A stretch of 36,303 bases of DNA from Flavobacterium sp. (GTDB taxonomy: Bacteria > Bacteroidota > Bacteroidia > Flavobacteriales > Flavobacteriaceae), in the NCBI GenBank assembly GCA_025351785.1, contig JANXVF010000056.1, positions 1 through 36,303 on the forward strand, given 5' to 3'. Of this stretch, positions 1 to 8,980 are shown in pieces; the stretch's first letter is position 1, and each line of letters starts with the position of its first letter. The notes under the pieces were generated by a model. The model was not told where the DNA came from and ran no database searches. It was given only the letters and a program-made list of their open reading frames with translations. Both the position numbers and the translations under genes were made by a program.

Positions 1-40
1 CGAAAATCCAACCAATCAACAAAGTTTGTTTTAAAAGTTT

Positions 41-134
41 GCCACGAATTACACTAATTTCCACGAAATTCTTTACATTCGTCTTAACTTAAATTTTTAG
101 ATATTAATTTGTGAAAATTTGTGAAATTCGTGGC
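41..134. repeat. Imperfect 94-bp palindromic intergenic repeat
   Basis: The left end begins GCCACGAATTACAC and the right end, read on the minus strand, begins GCCACGAATTTCAC. The match continues with small differences (AATTT, CAC, AA) for about 30 bases on each arm, and the centre is AT-rich. It could form a long imperfect hairpin. Elements with GCCACGAATT ends are, from memory, frequent between genes in flavobacterial chromosomes, so this is probably a dispersed repeat and not gene-specific. It ends 9 bases before the first start codon and would lie in that gene's promoter or leader. Confidence 0.7.
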
Positions 135-143
135 TAAATAATT

Positions 144-857
144 ATGATAGAAAAAATACGACTAGACAACATTCTATTTCTAGATATAGAAACCGTTCCA
201 CTAGAAGAAAATTTCAATTCGCTCGACGATGAATTGAAACAACTTTGGGAACAAAAAACGCAATACCAACGCAAAGAAGAATTCACGCCAGAGGAATTTT
301 ACGATAGAGCAGGAATTTGGGCAGAATTCGGAAAAATTGTCTGTATTTCGGTTGGCTATTTTACAACCAAAGCCGATGTTAGAAACTTTAGAGTAACCTC
401 TTTTTTTGGAGAAGAAAAGAAGATTTTATTAGATTTTAATAATCTGTTAAACAATCATTTTAACAACTCTCAAAATATACTTTGCGGACATAATGCTAAA
501 GAATTTGATTTGCCGTTCATCGCACGAAGAATGATTATCAACCAAATTACAATCCCAAATAAACTCAATTTATTCGGAAAAAAACCTTGGGAAATTGCTC
601 ATTTGGATACACTAGAATTGTGGAAATTTGGGGATTATAAACATTTTACATCTTTAAAATTATTAACAAAAATTCTCGGAATTCCATCATCAAAAGGTGA
701 TATTGATGGTAGTCAAGTTGGTTATGTTTTTTATGTAGAAAAAGATATTGATCGAATTGTGATCTATTGCGAAAAAGATGTTATCGCGGTAGCGCAAGTT
801 TTTCTTCGTTTTAGAAAAGAGGAGTTACTTATAGATGATGAAATAATACATATTTAA
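144..857 (+). CDS. PolB-like DEDDy 3'-5' exonuclease
   Basis: This is a predicted 3'-5' exonuclease of the RNase H-like fold, related to the proofreading domain of B-family polymerases (the DNA_pol_B_exo2 type). Motif ExoI is FLDIETVP near residue 12, with the metal-binding pair D14 and E16. A CGHNAKEFDLPF segment near the middle fits ExoII, and YCEKD near residue 209 fits the YxxxD ExoIII motif of the DEDDy class. No polymerase domain is attached and the length (237 aa) is that of a stand-alone nuclease. The likely role is DNA end trimming or repair in the cytoplasm, but the exact substrate cannot be read from sequence. The start ATG follows the palindromic repeat at 41-134 directly. The next gene begins 72 bases downstream behind its own promoter box. 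Confidence 0.85.
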   Translation: MIEKIRLDNILFLDIETVPLEENFNSLDDELKQLWEQKTQYQRKEEFTPEEFYDRAGIWAEFGKIVCISVGYFTTKADVRNFRVTSFFGEEKKILLDFNNLLNNHFNNSQNILCGHNAKEFDLPFIARRMIINQITIPNKLNLFGKKPWEIAHLDTLELWKFGDYKHFTSLKLLTKILGIPSSKGDIDGSQVGYVFYVEKDIDRIVIYCEKDVIAVAQVFLRFRKEELLIDDEIIHI

Positions 858-900
858 TCTTTTTTATGTTATTTTTAGAATAATTTTTCCAACTCTTTCC

Positions 901-908
901 TATTTTTG
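901..908 (+). promoter_or_regulatory. -7 box TATTTTTG
   Basis: The sequence matches the Bacteroidetes -7 consensus TAnnTTTG exactly. It lies 21 bases before the start codon of the lipoprotein gene at 930. No clear TTG -33 element is seen at the usual spacing. Confidence 0.5.
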
Positions 909-929
909 TATTTCCATTTTAAACTATAA

Positions 930-1520
930 ATGAAATTAAATTCACTCTGTTTTTTACTCCTAATCATGTTATTTTTTTCATGTAAGGACGATTCTATTAC
1001 TGAAAAGGCTGCACAACAAAAAGCTACACATAAAAACGAAGTTATTTTTGATAATATTAGTAAAGCTTGGATATTTATAATTCCTACACTAAATAGTTCA
1101 ACCCAGTCAAGGGTAAATAATTGGATTGAGTGGAGAGCATTTTTAACCGAAATTAATCAAAAACCCAAAAGTTCAATCGGTGCATTTCAAAACAAAGCGA
1201 GCGCATTATCAAAAAAATGTGCTGATTTGAATAACAATATTCCTAAAATTTTTGATAAACCACAAGTAAAAAGTAGAATATTAGTGCTTATCACTAAAAT
1301 TAAAGCCATGGATTTGTTTATCCATTTAAATCAAATTCCCGATAAAAAAGTGATTCAATTTATAAATGATATCAATATCGAAATTAGTTCACTTCAAAAA
1401 CAATTAGAAGAAATCATCACCAGAAGTGAAATTCCAAAAGAAGCTGGCGAACCAGATTTAATCAAAATGAAAGATACGGCAAGGGCAATTCCCAATACTA
1501 ATCAAATTATAAAACAGTAG
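930..1520 (+). CDS. Small lipoprotein of unknown function
   Basis: The first 18 residues form a hydrophobic signal peptide ending in the lipobox LFFSC, followed by KDD. The product is therefore probably a lipoprotein; the charged residues after Cys may favour export to the surface. The remaining 178 residues are hydrophilic and mostly helical in appearance, rich in K, N and I, with no domain I recognise. The C-terminal part carries charged heptad-like stretches such as SSLQKQLEEI that could form a coiled coil. The stop codon lies two bases before the TTG start of mfd, so the two genes are almost certainly co-transcribed and probably translationally coupled. Why a lipoprotein precedes a repair factor is not clear; it may simply share its promoter. 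Confidence 0.75.
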   Translation: MKLNSLCFLLLIMLFFSCKDDSITEKAAQQKATHKNEVIFDNISKAWIFIIPTLNSSTQSRVNNWIEWRAFLTEINQKPKSSIGAFQNKASALSKKCADLNNNIPKIFDKPQVKSRILVLITKIKAMDLFIHLNQIPDKKVIQFINDINIEISSLQKQLEEIITRSEIPKEAGEPDLIKMKDTARAIPNTNQIIKQ

Positions 1521-1522
1521 TT

Positions 1523-4500
1523 TTGAGTAAATTATCTTTACTTTCTATATTCAATAAATCGGCAAAGGTTAATTTATTAGCAAACGCTTTACTAACCAAA
1601 GATTCTAAAATAAATGCTAAAGGATTATTTGGATCTTCTCTTTCATTTGTAGCTCAAACTATCTTTGAAAAATCAAATTTACCACTACTTTTATTGTTTA
1701 ATGACAAAGAAGAAGCGGCTTATTACCTTAACGATTTAGAGCAACTTATTAACGATCAAGACGTGCTTTTTTATCCAGGATCATATAAAAGACCCTATCA
1801 AATTGATGACGTTGACAATGCAAATATTTTACTTCGTGCGGAGGTTTTAAACAGAATAAATTCGCGAAAAAAACCAGCAATAATTGTGTCTTATGCTGAA
1901 GCAATTTTTGAAAAAGTAGTTACTAGAAAAGAACTAGAAAAAAACACATTTAAAATTTCTGTAAATGATAAATTGGCAATCGATTTTATAAACGAAGTTT
2001 TATTTGAATATAATTTTAAACGAGTAGATTTTGTAACCGAGCCAGGAGAATTTTCTGTTCGTGGAGGTATTGTTGATGTATATTCGTTTTCTAATGATAA
2101 TCCATATCGAATAGAATTTTTTGGTAATGAAGTAGATTCAATTCGGAGTTTTGATGTAGAAACACAATTATCAATTGAGCGATTAAAGAAAATTTTAATA
2201 ATTCCAAATGTAGAAAATAAGTTTTTTGAAGAAAACCGAGAAAGTTTTTTAGATTATATCGATCAGCAAACGGTTGTATTTATTCAAAATTCTGAACTAT
2301 TAGTGCAACAGTTAGACAAAGCTTTTGCAAAAGCAATTGAAGCTTACGACAAACTTTCTAAAGACATTAAACATGCTAAACCCGAAGAAATTTTTTTAAA
2401 CAAAGATCAGTTTATTAAAAAAGCTCATTTTTTTTCGGTAGTAGAATTAAGCAACGCTCCTATTTTTTCAATAAATAAAACAATATTATTTATTATAAAA
2501 CCGCAACCCTCGTTCAATAAACAATTTGATTTATTGTTAAATAATTTGAATGAAAATCATTTTAATGGCATTAAAAATTACTTGTTTTGTGCCAACGAAA
2601 ATCAATCTAATCGATTTAAGGAAATTTTTGAAGACATTGATGAAACAAACCATGAGGACAATTTAAAAAAATACAAATCAATAGTTCTCCCACTTTATCA
2701 AGGGTTTATAGACGAAGAAAATCAAATTGCCTGCTATACAGATCATCAAATTTTTGAACGATACCATAAATTTACTATCAAAAATGGATACTCAAAAAAA
2801 CAAACAATAACTTTAAAAGAACTTACTTCACTTTCTGTTGGCGATTATGTAACTCATATTGATCACGGAATTGGAAAATTTGGAGGATTGCAAAAAATTC
2901 AAGTCGAAGGCAAAACCCAAGAGGCTATCAAACTAGTTTATGCAGATAACGATTTAGTTTATGTAAGCATACATTCCTTACATAAAATAGCAAAATTTAA
3001 TGGAAAAGAAGGAGCACCACCGAAGATTTATAAACTTGGATCTGGAGTTTGGAAAGCGTTAAAACAAAAAACAAAAGCGCGAGTAAAACATATTGCGTTC
3101 AATTTGATTCAGCTATACGCCAAAAGGCGATTAGAAAAAGGATTTTCTTGTGCGCCAGACAGTTATTTGCAAAAAGAATTAGAAAGTTCGTTTATTTATG
3201 AAGATACACCAGATCAAATTACATCAACCCGAGATGTGAAAAATGATATGGAAAATGATCGCCCAATGGATCGATTAGTATGTGGTGATGTAGGTTTCGG
3301 AAAAACTGAAGTTGCCATTAGAGCCGCTTTTAAAGCAGTTGATAACGGCAAACAAGTTGCAATTTTAGTACCAACAACTATTTTAGCCTACCAACATTAC
3401 CGAACGTTTACTGAGCGATTGAAAGAAATGCCCGTAACAATAGGCTATTTAAACAGATTTAGAACGGCTAAAGAAAAATCGGAAACGCTAAAAGAATTAG
3501 CAGATGGGAAACTCGATATTATTATAGGCACACATCAATTAGTAAATAAAAATGTGGTTTTTAAAGATTTAGGTTTACTAGTAATAGATGAGGAACAAAA
3601 ATTTGGTGTTAATGTAAAAGACAAGTTGAAAACCATTTCTGCAAATGTTGATACGTTAACTTTAACAGCTACCCCAATCCCTAGAACATTACAATTTTCA
3701 TTAATGGCTGCAAGAGATTTATCAGTAATTACTACACCTCCGCCAAATAGATACCCAATAGAAACCAATGTTGTTCGGTTTAACGAAGAGCTAATTCGTG
3801 ATGCGGTTTCGTATGAAATTCAAAGAAACGGGCAAGTATTTTTTATTAATAATCGAATTGAAAATATTAAAGAAGTCGCCGGAATGATTCAGCGGTTGGT
3901 TCCAGATGCGCGAGTAGGTATTGGTCACGGACAATTGGACGGAAAAAAACTAGAAGAACTAATGCTAGCTTTTATGAACGGCGAATTTGATGTTTTAGTG
4001 GCTACAACAATTATCGAAAGCGGTCTTGATGTTCCCAATGCTAACACAATTTTTATTAACAATGCCAACAATTTTGGATTGTCAGATTTACATCAAATGA
4101 GAGGTCGAGTGGGTCGAAGTAACAAAAAAGCATTTTGTTATTTTATTACACCACCTTATTCAATGATGAGTAGTGATGCTCAAAAAAGAATTAATGCACT
4201 AGAACAATTTAGCGAGCTAGGGAGTGGATTTAATATTGCAATGAAAGACTTAGAAATTCGCGGTGCCGGCGATTTATTAGGTGGCGAACAAAGTGGTTTT
4301 ATTAGCGATATTGGTTTTGATACTTATCAAAAAATTATGAATGAAGCCATTGACGAATTAAAAGAAAATGAATTTAAAGAGTTATATCCGTCAGAAAATG
4401 ATTTAGACACAAAACAATATGTAAAAGATTTACAAATTGATACTGATTTTGAGTTGCTTTTTCCAGACGAATATATAAATAGTATTACAGAAAGATTGAA

Positions 4501-4879
4501 TTTATATAACGAGTTGAGTTTGATAAAAGATGAAGAAGCGTTAGAGAAATATCAAAACAAACTTATAGATCGATTTGGAGCACTCCCCAAACCCGCTATC
4601 TCATTGCTCAACAGTATCAAAATAAAATGGATTGCTACAAAGCTAGGAATTGAAAAATTAGTAATGAAACAGGGTAAAATGATTTGTTATTTTGTTTCCG
4701 ACCAACAAAGTGATTATTATGCTTCAAAACAGTTTCAAAACGTGTTGCAGTCGGTTCAAAAAAATTCTAATTTGTTTAAAATGAAGGAAAAGCAAACCCC
4801 AAACGGATTGCGGTTATTAATTACATTTGACAATGTAAAATCGATTAATAAAGCTCTAGAAATGATTAGCTTAGTTTAA
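1523..4879 (+). CDS. mfd: Transcription-repair coupling factor Mfd
   Basis: Mfd is the ATP-driven translocase that removes RNA polymerase stalled at lesions and recruits UvrA for nucleotide-excision repair. The N-terminal third (about residues 1-330) is the degenerate UvrB-like module. The RNA polymerase-interaction (CarD-like) domain starts near residue 437 with SVGDYVTHIDHGIGKFGG. The motor follows: Walker A GDVGFGKTE near residue 587, DEEQ Walker B near residue 685, TATPIPRTL as motif III, and a GRVGR helicase motif VI. The C-terminal TRCF domain ends the protein. At 1118 aa it is full length for the Bacteroidetes form. The start is TTG, because no ATG is available in the N-terminal region, and it lies two bases after the upstream lipoprotein stop. 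Confidence 0.97.
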   Translation: MSKLSLLSIFNKSAKVNLLANALLTKDSKINAKGLFGSSLSFVAQTIFEKSNLPLLLLFNDKEEAAYYLNDLEQLINDQDVLFYPGSYKRPYQIDDVDNANILLRAEVLNRINSRKKPAIIVSYAEAIFEKVVTRKELEKNTFKISVNDKLAIDFINEVLFEYNFKRVDFVTEPGEFSVRGGIVDVYSFSNDNPYRIEFFGNEVDSIRSFDVETQLSIERLKKILIIPNVENKFFEENRESFLDYIDQQTVVFIQNSELLVQQLDKAFAKAIEAYDKLSKDIKHAKPEEIFLNKDQFIKKAHFFSVVELSNAPIFSINKTILFIIKPQPSFNKQFDLLLNNLNENHFNGIKNYLFCANENQSNRFKEIFEDIDETNHEDNLKKYKSIVLPLYQGFIDEENQIACYTDHQIFERYHKFTIKNGYSKKQTITLKELTSLSVGDYVTHIDHGIGKFGGLQKIQVEGKTQEAIKLVYADNDLVYVSIHSLHKIAKFNGKEGAPPKIYKLGSGVWKALKQKTKARVKHIAFNLIQLYAKRRLEKGFSCAPDSYLQKELESSFIYEDTPDQITSTRDVKNDMENDRPMDRLVCGDVGFGKTEVAIRAAFKAVDNGKQVAILVPTTILAYQHYRTFTERLKEMPVTIGYLNRFRTAKEKSETLKELADGKLDIIIGTHQLVNKNVVFKDLGLLVIDEEQKFGVNVKDKLKTISANVDTLTLTATPIPRTLQFSLMAARDLSVITTPPPNRYPIETNVVRFNEELIRDAVSYEIQRNGQVFFINNRIENIKEVAGMIQRLVPDARVGIGHGQLDGKKLEELMLAFMNGEFDVLVATTIIESGLDVPNANTIFINNANNFGLSDLHQMRGRVGRSNKKAFCYFITPPYSMMSSDAQKRINALEQFSELGSGFNIAMKDLEIRGAGDLLGGEQSGFISDIGFDTYQKIMNEAIDELKENEFKELYPSENDLDTKQYVKDLQIDTDFELLFPDEYINSITERLNLYNELSLIKDEEALEKYQNKLIDRFGALPKPAISLLNSIKIKWIATKLGIEKLVMKQGKMICYFVSDQQSDYYASKQFQNVLQSVQKNSNLFKMKEKQTPNGLRLLITFDNVKSINKALEMISLV

Positions 4880-4892
4880 TATACTTAAAAAG

Positions 4893-5222
4893 TTATTCTG
4901 GTGCCAATTCAATTTTAAGTCCATCAATTTCGTTGGTAATTTTAATTTGACATCCTAATCGTGAATTTTCTTTCACATGAAATGCTTCCCAAAGCATTGC
5001 ATCTTCATCATCACTTTTTTCAGGAATAGCTACATCATTCATTATATAACATTGACATGAGGCACACATTGCCATGCCACCACAAATCCCAACGGTACCT
5101 TCTGGTGCGAGTTCATACATCCTAATAACCTCCATTACATTCATATTCATGTCGGTAGGAGCTTTAACAACATGAGTTTGACCGTTTCTATCTGTAATGA
5201 AAATGGTTATATCTTGTGGCAT
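4893..5222 (-). CDS. Adrenodoxin-type [2Fe-2S] ferredoxin
   Basis: This is a plant/adrenodoxin-fold electron carrier of 109 aa. The cluster ligands are C47, C53 and C56 in the pattern CGGMAMCASC, with the fourth at C91 in RLGCQI. C58 is an additional cysteine just after the loop. The gene is placed head to tail with a ferredoxin-NADP reductase: the reductase stop codon ends exactly where this ATG begins, with no spacer, so the two are translated as a pair. This strongly suggests the reductase is the physiological electron donor. Likely acceptors are biosynthetic enzymes or Fe-S assembly; the nearby NifU and Mrp genes fit the latter. The gene is convergent with mfd, 13 bases apart. Confidence 0.92.
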   Translation of the reverse strand: MPQDITIFITDRNGQTHVVKAPTDMNMNVMEVIRMYELAPEGTVGICGGMAMCASCQCYIMNDVAIPEKSDDEDAMLWEAFHVKENSRLGCQIKITNEIDGLKIELAPE

Positions 5223-6275
5223 TTATTCTATCGATTTTACGACTGCTTTTTCAGATTCTTTTCTAGTTCCGTCAAAACCGTCAACACCAGAAACAGTAGT
5301 ATATTTAAGAACATATTTTTTTCCCGGATTCATTCTTTGATACACACTTTGACACATCAAAGTAGCCTCATGAAATCCGCAAAGAATAAGTTTTAATTTG
5401 CCCGGATAGGTATTTACATCGCCAATTGCATATATTCCTTCAATATTAGTTTGGTAATCAAGAGCATTGTTAACTTTGATGGCATTTTTTTCTATTTCAA
5501 GTCCCCAATTTGCAATTGCACCAAGCTTAGGGGTTAAACCAAAAAGAGGAATAAAAAAATCGGTTTTAATATTTCTGTGGGCACCGTTTTCATCGATATC
5601 TATAGATTCTAACTTCTCAGCACCATTTACTCCCACAACTTCTGCGGGTGTAATTAAATGTATTTTACCAAGAGCCTTTAATTCCTGAACTTTTTCAACC
5701 GAATCTAATGCGCCTCGAAATTCATTTCTACGATGAATAAGTGTTACCTCAGAGGCAACTTTTGTTAAGAAAACACTCCAATCTAGTGCTGAGTCACCAC
5801 CACCAGCAATTACAATTTTTTTATCACGAAATAATTCAGGATTTTTTACAAAATATTCAACACCTTTATCTTCATAAAATTGAATGTCTTCGATTAAAGG
5901 TTTTCTGGGTTCAAAACTTCCTAAACCACCTGCAATTGCTATCGCATTTGAGTGGTGTTTTGTACCTTTGTTGGTAGTCACAATAAAAGTTCCATTTTCA
6001 AGCTTATCTATTGTCTCGGCATTTTCATTTAATGTAAATCCAGGCTGAAACTGTTTTATTTGTTCCATCAAATTTGTCACTAAATCGCCCGCTAGCACTT
6101 CTGGAAAACCTGGAATATCAAAAATAGGTTTTTTAGGGTATAATTCTGCTAGTTGACCTCCAGGTTGAGGTAAAGCATCGATTATATGACATTTTAATTT
6201 TAATAATCCAGCTTCAAAAACCGTAAAAAGACCGGTTGGTCCAGCACCGATTATTAAGATATCTGTTTCTATCAT
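5223..6275 (-). CDS. Ferredoxin--NADP reductase, thioredoxin reductase-like
   Basis: This FAD- and NAD(P)H-binding flavoprotein passes electrons between NADPH and ferredoxin. The N-terminal FAD Rossmann motif is IIGAGPTGL (residues 7-15), followed by PGGQL. The second nucleotide-binding motif is IAGGGDSALDW near residue 156, and the C-terminal FAD motif is IYAIGDVNTYPG. There is no CxxC redox pair between the domains, which separates it from true thioredoxin reductase and points to the YumC-type reductase. The length of 350 aa is typical. It abuts the ferredoxin gene directly and follows the NifU-like gene by 67 bases on the same strand. Confidence 0.92.
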   Translation of the reverse strand: MIETDILIIGAGPTGLFTVFEAGLLKLKCHIIDALPQPGGQLAELYPKKPIFDIPGFPEVLAGDLVTNLMEQIKQFQPGFTLNENAETIDKLENGTFIVTTNKGTKHHSNAIAIAGGLGSFEPRKPLIEDIQFYEDKGVEYFVKNPELFRDKKIVIAGGGDSALDWSVFLTKVASEVTLIHRRNEFRGALDSVEKVQELKALGKIHLITPAEVVGVNGAEKLESIDIDENGAHRNIKTDFFIPLFGLTPKLGAIANWGLEIEKNAIKVNNALDYQTNIEGIYAIGDVNTYPGKLKLILCGFHEATLMCQSVYQRMNPGKKYVLKYTTVSGVDGFDGTRKESEKAVVKSIE

Positions 6276-6342
6276 TTTTATTTTGTCATTAGTTTTAACT
6301 CTTTTCTTTTGTAAGAAAATAATTCACAAGAATTCTATTTAA

Positions 6343-6582
6343 TTATAAAACATTTACCACACTTTCTATTTGTGGCGCATATTTTTTTATAGTCGTTTCT
6401 ACCCCTGCTTTTAGCGTCATTTGATTTACACTACAACCGGTACAAGCACCTTCAAATCTTACTTTTACATGTTTTTCATCATCAATAGAAACTAATGAGA
6501 TGTCTCCTCCATCTGAATTTAAAAAAGGGCGAATTTCTTCGAGTGCTTTTTCGATATTTAGTGTTAATTCTTCGTGAGTCAT
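6343..6582 (-). CDS. NifU C-terminal domain Fe-S scaffold/carrier protein
   Basis: This 79-aa protein is a stand-alone NifU C-terminal (Nfu) domain that binds and passes on Fe-S clusters. It shows the typical start with LNSDGGDISLV and the cluster motif CTGC (C47 and C50) followed by SVNQMTLK. The N-terminal and central domains of full NifU are absent, as is normal for the Nfu type in Bacteroidetes. It lies 79 bases downstream of mrp, another Fe-S carrier candidate, and 67 bases upstream of the ferredoxin reductase. The four minus-strand genes look like one Fe-S and redox transcription unit. Confidence 0.93.
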   Translation of the reverse strand: MTHEELTLNIEKALEEIRPFLNSDGGDISLVSIDDEKHVKVRFEGACTGCSVNQMTLKAGVETTIKKYAPQIESVVNVL

Positions 6583-6661
6583 AATTTTTTTATTAGTTAT
6601 TGGGTTGTAGTTTGATGTTCAATTTTATTATCTGAAGTTTGTGTAAACTGTTTATTTTCAG

Positions 6662-7792
6662 CTATTTCTTAACAGAAGCACAACCAGCCATTGTAGTTAT
6701 TTTTATAGCTTCAGTTGGCGCAAGGTTGCTGTTTCGTTTTACTGTTTCTTCCACCACATTTCTTGTGATTTTTTCATATACTGATTCTACAATAGATCCG
6801 GTTTGTAAGACAGCGGGACGACCAAAATCGCCAGCTTCACGAATGCTCTGCACCAATGGAATTTCACCAAGAAAAGGTACATTTAAATCATTTGCTAGAT
6901 TTTTTGCACCCTCTTGTCCAAAAATATAATATCTATTGTTTGGTAATTCTTCTGGTGTGAAATAAGCCATATTTTCGATAATTCCTAAAACAGGAACATT
7001 TATAGCGTCAGATAAAAACATTGAGACTCCTTTTTTAGCATCTGCCAAAGCCACAACTTGAGGAGTGCTAACAATAACGGCACCAGTTATTGGTAACGAT
7101 TGCATTATAGAAAGATGGATATCGCCAGTTCCTGGAGGCAAATCGATTAACATAAAATCTAATTCTCCCCAATCTGCATCAAAAATCATTTGGTTTAAAG
7201 CTTTTGAAGCCATAGGACCACGCCATATTACAGCTTGACTAGGTGCTGTAAAAAACCCAATGGAAAGTAATTTTACTTCATAACTTTCAATAGGTTTCAT
7301 CTTTGATTTTCCATCAACTGTAATCGAAATTGGCTTTTCGTTTTCTACATCAAACATAATTGGGATACTTGGACCGTAAATGTCTGCATCCAAAATCCCT
7401 ACCGAAAAACCCATTTTAGCCAAAGCTACAGCTATATTTGCTGTAACTGTTGATTTTCCTACGCCTCCTTTTCCTGAGGCAATTGCAATAATATTTTTTA
7501 TTCCAGGAATTTCTTTTCCTTTAATTTCGTTTGGATTTTCTTTTGTTTCAACTTTGATATTTACTTTTACAACAGCATCTGACGAAAATTGCTCGTGAAT
7601 TATTTTTTTAATATCATCTTCTGCACGTTTTTTAATATGCATTGCAGGAGTAGAAATTAATAAATCTACGGTAACCTCATCCCCAAAAATAAGTACATTT
7701 TTTACCGCACCACTTTCAACCATATTTTTTCCTTCGCCAGCAATGGTAATAGTTTCTAGAGCTTTTAGAATTTCTTTTCTGTCTAATTTCAT
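6662..7792 (-). CDS. mrp: Mrp/ApbC-family P-loop ATPase, Fe-S carrier
   Basis: The protein has an N-terminal MIP18-type domain (about residues 1-80) and a ParA/MinD-like ATPase domain with the deviant Walker A GKGGVGKST at residues 108-116 and LIDLPPGTGD as the switch region. Family members load Fe-S clusters onto apoproteins. The C-terminal CPxC pair that holds the cluster in classical Mrp/NBP35 proteins is missing; the equivalent place reads MAYFTPEELPNN. I chose the ATG at 7792 over the GTG one codon upstream (7795). A -7 box TATATTTG lies about 50 bases upstream. It is the first gene of the mrp, nifU-like, reductase, ferredoxin run. Confidence 0.92.
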   Translation of the reverse strand: MKLDRKEILKALETITIAGEGKNMVESGAVKNVLIFGDEVTVDLLISTPAMHIKKRAEDDIKKIIHEQFSSDAVVKVNIKVETKENPNEIKGKEIPGIKNIIAIASGKGGVGKSTVTANIAVALAKMGFSVGILDADIYGPSIPIMFDVENEKPISITVDGKSKMKPIESYEVKLLSIGFFTAPSQAVIWRGPMASKALNQMIFDADWGELDFMLIDLPPGTGDIHLSIMQSLPITGAVIVSTPQVVALADAKKGVSMFLSDAINVPVLGIIENMAYFTPEELPNNRYYIFGQEGAKNLANDLNVPFLGEIPLVQSIREAGDFGRPAVLQTGSIVESVYEKITRNVVEETVKRNSNLAPTEAIKITTMAGCASVKK

Positions 7793-7844
7793 CACTTTTA
7801 TTTACTTATTTTCAACTATTTTTATTTAAACTGATTTTAGATTG

Positions 7845-7852
7845 CAAATATA
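7845..7852 (-). promoter_or_regulatory. -7 box TATATTTG upstream of mrp
   Basis: On the minus strand the sequence is an exact TAnnTTTG match. It would give a leader of about 50 bases for mrp and could drive the whole four-gene minus-strand unit down to the ferredoxin. No clear -33 TTG is visible. Confidence 0.5.
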
Positions 7853-7960
7853 CTAAGAAGTTTAAAGGTTTTAAAGAGTTTGAGTTTAAAGTTTGTGTAG
7901 ACAAATTATAAAGTTTTGTTAGAAATTTTATAAAATGCAATTATATATTTAAGTTTTAAT

Positions 7961-8296
7961 TTAAAAGACAATTTCAGGTGTCCAAAAGATTTTATCAAAA
8001 TCTACTATCTGATTATTCTTAACAATAACACCTTCATTTTCTAGCAATTGTTGCATCAAGTTTGAACCATCAAAATGCATTTTGCCAGTCAATAATCCAT
8101 TTCTGTTTACCACTCTGTGTGCTGGAACATCTTCTAAATTATGAGAAGCATTCATTGCCCAACCTACCATTCGAGCCGATTTTGCTGTTCCTAAAGCTTT
8201 GGCAATGGCTCCATAAGAAGTCACTTTTCCAGATGGAATTTGTTTTACGATGTTATAAACACGTTCAAAAAAATTTGAATTTTGTTGATTTGCCAT
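7961..8296 (-). CDS. Alkyltransferase-like DNA-binding protein, no active-site Cys
   Basis: The protein is the DNA-binding domain of O6-alkylguanine-DNA alkyltransferase, as shown by the QIPSGKVTSYGAIAKALG and SARMVGWAM segments (the SARxVG recognition helix with its Arg finger at R42). The catalytic motif PCHR is replaced by PAHR at residues 58-61, so the alkyl-accepting cysteine is absent. Such alkyltransferase-like (ATL) proteins bind O6-alkylguanine without repairing it and hand the lesion to nucleotide-excision repair. At 111 aa it lacks the N-terminal ribonuclease-like domain, as ATLs do. Its ATG overlaps the stop of the LysE-family gene by one base (TAATG), so translation is coupled. 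Confidence 0.92.
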   Translation of the reverse strand: MANQQNSNFFERVYNIVKQIPSGKVTSYGAIAKALGTAKSARMVGWAMNASHNLEDVPAHRVVNRNGLLTGKMHFDGSNLMQQLLENEGVIVKNNQIVDFDKIFWTPEIVF

Positions 8297-8937
8297 TACT
8301 GATTTACATAATATTTTAAAACATAAATAAGAGTAAAAAGCGCTACAATACCTGTAATACTTCCAATAATTTTATTCATATTAGCAACAAAAAAATCAGT
8401 TTTAGATTTCATTTTATTAAAAAAAACAACATATAAGTAGAAAATTACAAATGATCCAGCAACAACCCCGATAACAAAACTATAAATGGGTAAAGCATTA
8501 AAAGTAAATAGTCCGAACGAGGCTAAAGTTATACTAATTAGTACATAATAAGGAATTGGAAAAAAATTTATTGCAGCAATTATCATGCCCATAAAAAACC
8601 TACTTCGTTTACTTTTAACTCTTAAATCTCCAGATTTTAGAACGATGGGTTTTTTTGCAAACATCAAAAAATAGATAGATAAAACAGTAAAAACTACAAG
8701 TCCAATTTCTCTAAAAACAAGTACAACTTCATTATGCAAGTTTATATATTCTGCAAATATAATTGATATGTAGGTTTGAAAATAGATTATAGTAAGTGCT
8801 CCAAGAACAAAAAACATAGCTTGTTTTTTACCTTCCGTTAAACTTATTTTGGTAGCTGTCATATTGATTAAACCGGGAGGGAAAACTCCCACAACAGCGG
8901 CCAAAAACCCAAAAAGAAATGGTTGCAAAACAGACAT
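8296..8937 (-). CDS. LysE-family transporter
   Basis: This is a 213-aa integral membrane protein with about six hydrophobic segments. The first segment carries the sequence FPPGLINMTATKISL, the conserved N-terminal pattern of the LysE/RhtB amino-acid exporter fold. Transport of amino acids or similar small molecules out of the cell is known for the family; the substrate here is unknown. The gene follows trmB by 43 bases and overlaps the ATL gene start by one base, so the three probably form one operon. Nothing in the sequence links its function to the two nucleic-acid genes. Confidence 0.85.
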   Translation of the reverse strand: MSVLQPFLFGFLAAVVGVFPPGLINMTATKISLTEGKKQAMFFVLGALTIIYFQTYISIIFAEYINLHNEVVLVFREIGLVVFTVLSIYFLMFAKKPIVLKSGDLRVKSKRSRFFMGMIIAAINFFPIPYYVLISITLASFGLFTFNALPIYSFVIGVVAGSFVIFYLYVVFFNKMKSKTDFFVANMNKIIGSITGIVALFTLIYVLKYYVNQ

Positions 8938-8980
8938 TTTATTAAAGCTTAATATAAAATTATTCGTAAAAAAAAATAGA

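Noticed and set aside
3535..3768. Minus-strand frame within mfd as an antisense gene
   Set aside because: It is a shadow of the conserved helicase motifs with no start context or family resemblance.
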